A program made the translations under genes and the position numbers. A stretch of 64,000 nt of DNA from NCBI GenBank assembly GCA_951802425.1, contig OX637802.1, positions 3,334,381 through 3,398,380 on the forward strand, read 5' to 3'. The notes beneath the pieces were generated by a model. That model had not been told where the DNA came from. It made no database searches and was given only the letters and a program-made list of their open reading frames with translations. Each line of letters starts with the position of its first letter. The first letter of the stretch is position 1. This document shows, piece after piece, positions 55,600 to 64,000 of the stretch. The DNA comes from Clavaria fumosa (lineage: Eukaryota > Basidiomycota > Agaricomycetes > Agaricales > Clavariaceae).

Positions 55600-56642
55600 T
55601 GTCATGACCCTCTCATTTTTCCCACACCTACCATGTCTAGCACCATCCATGAGCCTTCTGACATCCTCCCATGACCCTATGCATCCACCCTCAAACCTTC
55701 TAAACCTTCCCAAGCTGTCTACAAACCCTCATGACCTTCTGTCACCATTTATACATTATCAGACCCTATCATGCCTCACACATCCCCTCACTACATGCCC
55801 TACCAATGCACCAGACCTCCACACTCCTCTAGTTACACTTGGCACACTCATACTTCTGATGCATGTGACTTGCCAACTAGCACCACCTGCATCACCTGCA
55901 TCACCAGCATCATGTGTGTGCACTACTAAGGTTGTGAGGGGTTAGGGAAGCATAGGTAAGGTTGCAAGCATGACTGGTCATGGGTCACAACCCAGTTAAA
56001 TAATCATATAAGTAACTATAACTATGGGGGGATCCTCAGATCATAAATGTTGTAGTTATAGATTACTGTGGGCAAGGAGGGAAACATATTTGAAGTAAAT
56101 ACACAGCTGACTGTTGGTGGCATGTTTGAGTGTTAAGATTGTGAGGTCATAGGAGCAGTCACATGGGTGACACAGGTGACCTAGGGCAGAGGGTCATGTG
56201 AGTAATGCCAGTAATGCAAGTAATGCTGGTAGCATTGGTGGTGTCATAGCACCAGTGGTGCTGGTAGCACTGGTGGTATTGGTAGCACTGGTGATGTTGG
56301 TAGCGCTGGTGACACTGGTAGCACCAGTGATGCCAGTAATGCTGGTGGTGCCACATGGTGAGTCATGTGCTGATGAAGAGATTGTGTAACTGCATGTTGT
56401 GTGTCAATATCAGGGGTTCAAATGGTGGATATGCATAGGGTGAGTTTGCAAGGAGTTCCATGAGTATGGTGTTGTGGTCGCAAGTATCATATGAAGGCAG
56501 GGGAAGTCCAGGAGGGCTCTGGAAAAAGACAGCAGGTTTCAGAAGTGCGCAGGGTGGTCTGCGAGGTGGTGAGTGGGTGTCAGGAGGCCCAGAGGTGTTG
56601 GTAGAGGCAGAATAGATAGGGAAAAATGGGTGGATCCTGGCA
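55600..56642 (-). mobile_element. Family F LTR, copy 3
   Basis: TGTCATGACC...CCTGGCA followed by TTACCCCC (minus-strand polypurine tract). The left part matches LTR copy 1 and the right part copy 2. It follows the satellite after TTAGTAACTACAA, exactly as at 14,685-14,716. Confidence 0.55.
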
Positions 56643-58045
56643 TTACCCCCTCTTCAAGCCTCAAGCCCTGCGAGAGTGGAGATCATGTGACAAATTAGTC
56701 AGTGTGTTGTTTGTTGATCAGGTCACGACACCTGTAATTTTTCTCTAAGTCACACCACCATGGTTGCATCCAACATCCTCAAACACCAAGAAACCGAGCT
56801 TGAGCACGAAATGCGCATTTTTGAAGAAAAATAAGCTGGCCTTGACCAGAGGATCCTGGAAGACTCCCTAGCTTGTCAAAGGGTGGAACAAGTGTGATGT
56901 GCGCGCCTTCAAGGCCAGGTCGTGGGCCCTAGCAAGTCAGTTGCCAATGTTGCAGGCTACAGCAAGGCAGCAGGTAATGTTGCGAGCCCTAGCAAGGCAA
57001 GGGACAACATCACAGGTGTAGTAGATCCATTGTCTACAGAGTTCTTGAAGGCATGGAAAAAAATTGGATCAGTGAAAGAAAATAAGGAGTGGAATGGGAT
57101 GGAGTGAGAGGTGCATAATGGTATTTCTTATTCCAATTATTTTTTCTAATTGTTGAGTCACAGGATTGTGACAATTGCATTGCAAAGGGCTGGCAGTGTG
57201 AGCACAGACCTGCCAGCAAGTGTCGTCAGTGTGCAGAGGACCATGGAAAGTGTTTGTGGGTCTAGGAGTTTTGACAATGGCAGGTGAAGAATGAGTTGGG
57301 TTGGGACAATGTGCTGGTCTCTTGGTTTGCTGCTTGTGACTTGGCAATCTTGATGCACACATTGTCATTGGCATAGGCCCTGCATGGCTCAGGTGCATGC
57401 ATGCCTGGCAGACAGATCTGCATTGTTGACAAGCAGTGTGTGCACCTCTCCTTTGCTCATCCTGTAGTCTTCAATGTCCTGCTTGTATAGTTCTGTCTCT
57501 TCTCTACTCAGTAAGTGTGCACTGTTGCACTCACTAATCCCAAGAGATCTTTGCAGGCACAAATTCATGGGTACATAAAGAGCTGGAGAACAGGATGGAA
57601 AGTGAGCAAACAGGTACCTGTTTCTTGCTGTGCATTGATGTCACAGAGCTACTGGCTGTTCAGGCCCTGTTCCATTTGCTGGGATATTGTCAGTTAGCTG
57701 TTTGTGCATATTTTGGTTTGTTCATATAATTGATCAAGGAAACTCAACCCTCAATCAACAACATGCCCATATTGTTGACCAATGATATGAATATATCATT
57801 GACTAGCAATATGCTTATATCATGGACAATATATGCATATAATTGACCAATGATATGTGCAAATAGTCAGTCAATGGCATCCACATATTGTCAGTCAACA
57901 AAGCAGTAGAGGCAGGGCAAGCAGGTCAGTGGAGGCTGTGCAATTGGATTGAGTCAGATAGGCAGTGCAAGCAGGGTGAGCAGGTGAGTGAGGCAATCAT
58001 GGTTAGCAGTCAGAAGTGCAAGTGGGATGGGCAGGGTGGATGTCA
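56643..58045 (+). pseudogene. Composite repeat E3, left part: Cys-rich relic gene
   Basis: Opens at ATG 56,761 (MVASNILKHQETELEHE), early TAA, then frames SVANVAGYSKAAGNVASPSK and STEFLKAWKKIGSVKE (56,935-57,107). After an A/T-rich, intron-like stretch ending CACAG comes CDNCIAKGWQCEH, then KCRQCAEDHGKCLW (57,164-57,262), a paired Cx2Cx6C motif that may bind zinc. Stops at TAG 57,263. No function can be named. Similar Cys pairs occur in repeat-borne proteins of agaricomycetes. 57,320-58,045 is non-coding repeat shared with E1 (inverted) and E2. Confidence 0.45.
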
Positions 58046-58174
58046 CAAGTGACAATGGAGGTCTGAGATGAGTGGGGACAAGCAAGCACAGAGATTGGGA
58101 ATTTTGTTTCCACATTTCATCAGTATTTCTTGTCCATATGGATGACATTGTTATGCCTTCCTGTCTCAACTACC
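58046..58174. repeat. Duplicated left tip of P3
   Basis: 58,098-58,174 repeats 58,291-58,372 (GGAATTTTGTTTCCACATTT...), so the outer end of the arm occurs twice on this side with 58,175-58,290 between. Confidence 0.75.
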
Positions 58175-60683
58175 AAAACATTAAAAAACCCTTCAACAAC
58201 ACCTCAGATCATCAACCCATGTGCATCCCCTGCTGATCATCCTTCACCCATATTGTATATTCACATGAATCTGCAACTCATCTTAAGAAATGGAATTTTG
58301 TTTCCACATTTCATCAGTATTTCTTGTCCACATGGATGACATTGTTATGCCTTCCTGTCTCAACTACCAACTAAGGGCCTTCTTCTTCCATTCCATCTAG
58401 CATCCATTCAAGCCCTCCTCCATCTCAGGTGCTCCCTGTTGTCCCTATAGCACCATCAGATAGTCACCCATGTACCAGCATACCATTGCCCTTGTATGAT
58501 TGTCTGCTCTCCTGTCTCTTCCCCAGTCTCTTCATTCAGCAATTGTGTCTCCCCCATTCTCCCCCATGTGTTGATAGCTGTGGGCCACACACATGCTTTC
58601 AAGCTTTGACACAAACTCAACTCATCACTTAACTGACTTTGTGAGATGGGGCATCCAGGACACCCACTTTGACATTCACATCTAGTCAACTTTGTGTGTC
58701 ATTTGGGCATGGCAGTCCTGGACACCCACCTTGAGGCACACATCCAGTCAACTTACTTTGTACATTATGAGAGATGTGGGTGTCCTGGTCCTCCTGGCAT
58801 GGCTTACCTGTATCTGTATGATATCCCAGCCTGCATCACATTGGATCTTGGTAGGTATGTAGGACCTAGGTTTGGCATGCTAAGAGTGAGTAGCACAGGT
58901 GGTGTAAGTAGGATGGAGGGTGGACAGTGTGAGTGGAGTGAGTGGGTGGCACAGGCAAGGTGAGTAAGGCAAGTGGCACAAGTGAGGAGGTGCAAGTGAG
59001 GCAAGCCATGTGGTGTAGGACCAATGAGGTGAGTGGGTAGGCAGTGCAAGCAGGGTGGATGGCACAATTGGGGGTGAGCAGCATGGGTGGCACCATTGGG
59101 ACAAGTTTGGTGGACAGTGCATATTATCAGTCAATGATAAGTTAATATTTCCTTGTATTATTCATGACATGTCTGCTTGAGTAATGTATGTGTTTACTGT
59201 GCTCATGCTTGTCATACCTGGCACTGCTCATGTTCATCAGTCATTGCTTATGTGTGCCATACAGTGCCTAGGCTATGTCCATGCTGCTCATAGCAACCCA
59301 CCTCCAGACCCTGTTCTTTTTTCCCTTCCCCAGGTAGTCCAGCACAATGCAGTTCTGCCTCCACCCCTTCCTTGCCATGTGCTATCCACTCTATGCTGCT
59401 TGTCTTGTTCTTGAGTCTATGTTAATCACCAGACTCCTGGACAGAAGAACAAGACAAGCAGCATAGAGTGGATAGCACATGGCAAGGAAGGGGTGGAGGC
59501 AGAACTGCATTGTGCTGGACTACCTGGGGAAGGGAAAAAAGAACAGGGTCTGGAGGTGGGTTGCTATGAGCAGCATGGACATAGCCTAGGCACTGTATGG
59601 CACACATAAGCAATGACTGATGAACATGAGCAGTGCCAGGTATGACAAGCATGAGCACAGTAAACACATACATTACTCAAGCAGACATGTCATGAATAAT
59701 ACAAGGAAATATTAACTTATCATTGACTGATAATATGCACTGTCCACCAAACTTGTCCCAATGGTGCCACCCATGCTGCTCACCCCCAATTGTGCCATCC
59801 ACCCTGCTTGCACTGCCTACCCACTCACCTCATTGGTCCTACACCACATGGCTTGCCTCACTTGCACCTCCTCACTTGTGCCACTTGCCTTACTCACCTT
59901 GCCTGTGCCACCCACTCACTCCACTCACACTGTCCACCCTCCATCCTACTTACACCACCTGTGCTACTCACTCTTAGCATGCCAAACCTAGGTCCTACAT
60001 ACCTACCAAGATCCAATGTGATGCAGGCTGGGATATCATACAGATACAGGTAAGCCATGCCAGGAGGACCAGGACACCCACATCTCTCATAATGTACAAA
60101 GTAAGTTGACTGGATGTGTGCCTCAAGGTGGGTGTCCAGGACTGCCATGCCCAAATGACACACAAAGTTGACTAGATGTGAATGTCAAAGTGGGTGTCCT
60201 GGATGCCCCATCTCACAAAGTCAGTTAAGTGATGAGTTGAGTTTGTGTCAAAGCTTGAAAGCATGTGTGTGGCCCACAGCTATCAACACATGGGGGAGAA
60301 TGGGGGAGACACAATTGCTGAATGAAGAGACTGGGGAAGAGACAGGAGAGCAGACAATCATACAAGGGCAATGGTATGCTGGTACATGGGTGACTATCTG
60401 ATGGTGCTATAGGGGCAACAGGGAGCACCTGAGATGGAGGAGGGCTTGAATGGATGCTAGATGGAATGGAAGAAGAAGGCCCTTAGTTGGTAGTAGAGAC
60501 AGGAAGGCATAACAATGTCATCCATGTGGACAAGAAATACTGATGAAATGTGGAAACAAAATTCCATTTCTTAAGATGAGTTGCAGATTCATGTGAATAT
60601 ACAATATGGGTGAAGGATGATCAGCAGGGGATGCACATGGGTTGATGATCTGAGGTGTTGTTGAAGGGTTTTTTAATGTTTTT
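58175..60683. repeat. Giant palindrome P3 (arms about 1,238 bp, loop 32 nt)
   Basis: Arms 58,175-59,412 and 59,445-60,682 pair in register (x with 118,857 - x). Same loop as P1 with two changes. The outer 30 or so bp of the right arm are the first bases of the 104 bp satellite, and the left arm ends with their reverse complement. Mirror frames show at least one substitution between arms. Confidence 0.95.
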
Positions 60684-63600
60684 TAATGTTTTTTGGGTTT
60701 TTTTAATAGTTTTTAATGGTTTTTCATAGTTTCAGAGTGCATACGCAAGGTTTGGGAGGTGTTGTTGAAGGGTTTTTTAATGTTTTTTAATGTTTTTTGG
60801 GTTTTTTTAATAGTTTTTAATGGTTTTTCATAGTTTCAGAGTGCATACGCAAGGTTTGGGAGGTGTTGTTGAAGGGTTTTTTAATGTTTTTTAATGTTTT
60901 TTGGGTTTTTTTAATAGTTTTTAATGGTTTTTCATAGTTTCAGAGTGCATACGCAAGGTTTGGGAGGTGTTGTTGAAGGGTTTTTTAATGTTTTTTAATG
61001 TTTTTTGGGTTTTTTTAATAGTTTTTAATGGTTTTTCATAGTTTCAGAGTGCATACGCAAGGTTTGGGAGGTGTTGTTGAAGGGTTTTTTAATGTTTTTT
61101 AATGTTTTTTGGGTTTTTTTAATAGTTTTTAATGGTTTTTCATAGTTTCAGAGTGCATACGCAAGGTTTGGGAGGTGTTGTTGAAGGGTTTTTTAATGTT
61201 TTTTAATGTTTTTTGGGTTTTTTTAATAGTTTTTAATGGTTTTTCATAGTTTCAGAGTGCATACGCAAGGTTTGGGAGGTGTTGTTGAAGGGTTTTTTAA
61301 TGTTTTTTAATGTTTTTTGGGTTTTTTTAATAGTTTTTAATGGTTTTTCATAGTTTCAGAGTGCATACGCAAGGTTTGGGAGGTGTTGTTGAAGGGTTTT
61401 TTAATGTTTTTTAATGTTTTTTGGGTTTTTTTAATAGTTTTTAATGGTTTTTCATAGTTTCAGAGTGCATACGCAAGGTTTGGGAGGTGTTGTTGAAGGG
61501 TTTTTTAATGTTTTTTAATGTTTTTTGGGTTTTTTTAATAGTTTTTAATGGTTTTTCATAGTTTCAGAGTGCATACGCAAGGTTTGGGAGGTGTTGTTGA
61601 AGGGTTTTTTAATGTTTTTTAATGTTTTTTGGGTTTTTTTAATAGTTTTTAATGGTTTTTCATAGTTTCAGAGTGCATACGCAAGGTTTGGGAGGTGTTG
61701 TTGAAGGGTTTTTTAATGTTTTTTAATGTTTTTTGGGTTTTTTTAATAGTTTTTAATGGTTTTTCATAGTTTCAGAGTGCATACGCAAGGTTTGGGAGGT
61801 GTTGTTGAAGGGTTTTTTAATGTTTTTTAATGTTTTTTGGGTTTTTTTAATAGTTTTTAATGGTTTTTCATAGTTTCAGAGTGCATACGCAAGGTTTGGG
61901 AGGTGTTGTTGAAGGGTTTTTTAATGTTTTTTAATGTTTTTTGGGTTTTTTTAATAGTTTTTAATGGTTTTTCATAGTTTCAGAGTGCATACGCAAGGTT
62001 TGGGAGGTGTTGTTGAAGGGTTTTTTAATGTTTTTTAATGTTTTTTGGGTTTTTTTAATAGTTTTTAATGGTTTTTCATAGTTTCAGAGTGCATACGCAA
62101 GGTTTGGGAGGTGTTGTTGAAGGGTTTTTTAATGTTTTTTAATGTTTTTTGGGTTTTTTTAATAGTTTTTAATGGTTTTTCATAGTTTCAGAGTGCATAC
62201 GCAAGGTTTGGGAGGTGTTGTTGAAGGGTTTTTTAATGTTTTTTAATGTTTTTTGGGTTTTTTTAATAGTTTTTAATGGTTTTTCATAGTTTCAGAGTGC
62301 ATACGCAAGGTTTGGGAGGTGTTGTTGAAGGGTTTTTTAATGTTTTTTAATGTTTTTTGGGTTTTTTTAATAGTTTTTAATGGTTTTTCATAGTTTCAGA
62401 GTGCATACGCAAGGTTTGGGAGGTGTTGTTGAAGGGTTTTTTAATGTTTTTTAATGTTTTTTGGGTTTTTTTAATAGTTTTTAATGGTTTTTCATAGTTT
62501 CAGAGTGCATACGCAAGGTTTGGGAGGTGTTGTTGAAGGGTTTTTTAATGTTTTTTAATGTTTTTTGGGTTTTTTTAATAGTTTTTAATGGTTTTTCATA
62601 GTTTCAGAGTGCATACGCAAGGTTTGGGAGGTGTTGTTGAAGGGTTTTTTAATGTTTTTTAATGTTTTTTGGGTTTTTTTAATAGTTTTTAATGGTTTTT
62701 CATAGTTTCAGAGTGCATACGCAAGGTTTGGGAGGTGTTGTTGAAGGGTTTTTTAATGTTTTTTAATGTTTTTTGGGTTTTTTTAATAGTTTTTAATGGT
62801 TTTTCATAGTTTCAGAGTGCATACGCAAGGTTTGGGAGGTGTTGTTGAAGGGTTTTTTAATGTTTTTTAATGTTTTTTGGGTTTTTTTAATAGTTTTTAA
62901 TGGTTTTTCATAGTTTCAGAGTGCATACGCAAGGTTTGGGAGGTGTTGTTGAAGGGTTTTTTAATGTTTTTTAATGTTTTTTGGGTTTTTTTAATAGTTT
63001 TTAATGGTTTTTCATAGTTTCAGAGTGCATACGCAAGGTTTGGGAGGTGTTGTTGAAGGGTTTTTTAATGTTTTTTAATGTTTTTTGGGTTTTTTTAATA
63101 GTTTTTAATGGTTTTTCATAGTTTCAGAGTGCATACGCAAGGTTTGGGAGGTGTTGTTGAAGGGTTTTTTAATGTTTTTTAATGTTTTTTGGGTTTTTTT
63201 AATAGTTTTTAATGGTTTTTCATAGTTTCAGAGTGCATACGCAAGGTTTGGGAGGTGTTGTTGAAGGGTTTTTTAATGTTTTTTAATGTTTTTTGGGTTT
63301 TTTTAATAGTTTTTAATGGTTTTTCATAGTTTCAGAGTGCATACGCAAGGTTTGGGAGGTGTTGTTGAAGGGTTTTTTAATGTTTTTTAATGTTTTTTGG
63401 GTTTTTTTAATAGTTTTTAATGGTTTTTCATAGTTTCAGAGTGCATACGCAAGGTTTGGGAGGTGTTGTTGAAGGGTTTTTTAATGTTTTTTAATGTTTT
63501 TTGGGTTTTTTTAATAGTTTTTAATGGTTTTTCATAGTTTCAGAGTGCATACGCAAGGTTTGGGAGGTGTTGTTGAAGGGTTTTTTAATGTTTTTTAATG

Positions 63601-64000
63601 TTTTTTGGGTTTTTTTAATAGTTTTTAATGGTTTTTCATAGTTTCAGAGTGCATACGCAAGGTTTGGGAGGTGTTGTTGAAGGGTTTTTTAATGTTTTTT
63701 AATGTTTTTTGGGTTTTTTTAATAGTTTTTAATGGTTTTTCATAGTTTCAGAGTGCATACGCAAGGTTTGGGAGGTGTTGTTGAAGGGTTTTTTAATGTT
63801 TTTTAATGTTTTTTGGGTTTTTTTAATAGTTTTTAATGGTTTTTCATAGTTTCAGAGTGCATACGCAAGGTTTGGGAGGTGTTGTTGAAGGGTTTTTTAA
63901 TGTTTTTTAATGTTTTTTGGGTTTTTTTAATAGTTTTTAATGGTTTTTCATAGTTTCAGAGTGCATACGCAAGGTTTGGGAGGTGTTGTTGAAGGGTTTT
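60653..64000 (+). repeat. T-rich satellite, 104 bp unit, more than 32 copies
   Basis: Units recur exactly every 104 bp (TTGAAGGG at 60,661, 60,765 ... 63,989). By eye there is no variation, including homopolymer lengths. One strand is strongly T/G-rich. The array continues past the window. No coding content. Confidence 0.97.

Noticed and set aside
60653..64000. CRISPR-like or regularly spaced array
   Set aside because: Whole units repeat with no unique spacers; eukaryotic context. Plain satellite.
1..64000. tRNA, rRNA or riboswitch-like genes
   Set aside because: I saw no convincing tRNA A/B boxes with cloverleaf potential or rRNA landmarks, though small RNA genes could be missed by eye.

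Overview
The window looks like a repeat-dense stretch of a filamentous basidiomycete (probably agaricomycete) chromosome. The evidence is 47-61 nt GT-AG introns, Tf1/sushi-type chromodomain Gypsy elements, Copia remnants and hAT MITEs. There is also heavy CpG-to-TpG/CpA decay, the pattern expected of methylated, silenced repeats. The species cannot be named from sequence alone. Only about 6 kb at the left (2-8 kb) looks like host gene space.

Layout. 1-2,010: two nested or adjacent Copia 3' ends with LTRs. 3,085-6,381 (-): a seven-exon gene for a von Willebrand A plus RING-IBR-RING protein. 6,569-8,054: a secreted/transmembrane protein gene apparently split by a small inversion (ectodomain on +, membrane anchor and tail on -). 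8,656-14,690: three copies of a defined 'head' repeat followed by strand-symmetric (palindromic) satellites, with LTR scraps between them. 14,716-18,700: LTR/interior relics of another Gypsy family and a Cys-rich relic gene. 18,789-20,850: a giant inverted repeat (P1). 21,840-28,398: Gypsy G1 (-), complete with a 5 bp TSD. 29,411-30,123: solo LTR with TSD. 30,382-36,788: Gypsy G2 (-), complete with TSD. 37,284-40,051: a deleted Gypsy G3 (+) carrying two hAT MITEs. About 41.1-48.8 kb: Gypsy G4 (-) with an internal 1.2 kb inversion and an extra ORF block after the integrase. 50,157-51,923 and 58,175-60,683: two more giant palindromes (P2, P3), flanked by 113 bp and 104 bp T-rich satellites. 52,250-55,515: head plus a roughly 28-unit, 100 bp double-palindrome satellite. 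60,653-64,000: at least 32 visually identical 104 bp units running off the window.

How the parts relate. G1 and G2 share a three-ORF plan: an unrecognised ORF1, then gag, then pol. Stop and start codons touch or overlap at both junctions. Both elements, and G3, carry a PBS that is complementary to a stretch of their own LTR about 35-43 bp downstream of a TATA box, which is the signature of self-primed reverse transcription. Several catalytic Asp codons are lost as CpG-type GAY-to-AAY changes. Structural instability is the other theme: three inversions of about 0.7-1.2 kb, three long hairpin-capable palindromes, and palindromic satellites with CpG-restricted variation. In the two Copia LTRs the start of the transcript is repeated in tandem without its intron, which suggests that reverse transcription of spliced RNA rewrote the LTR.
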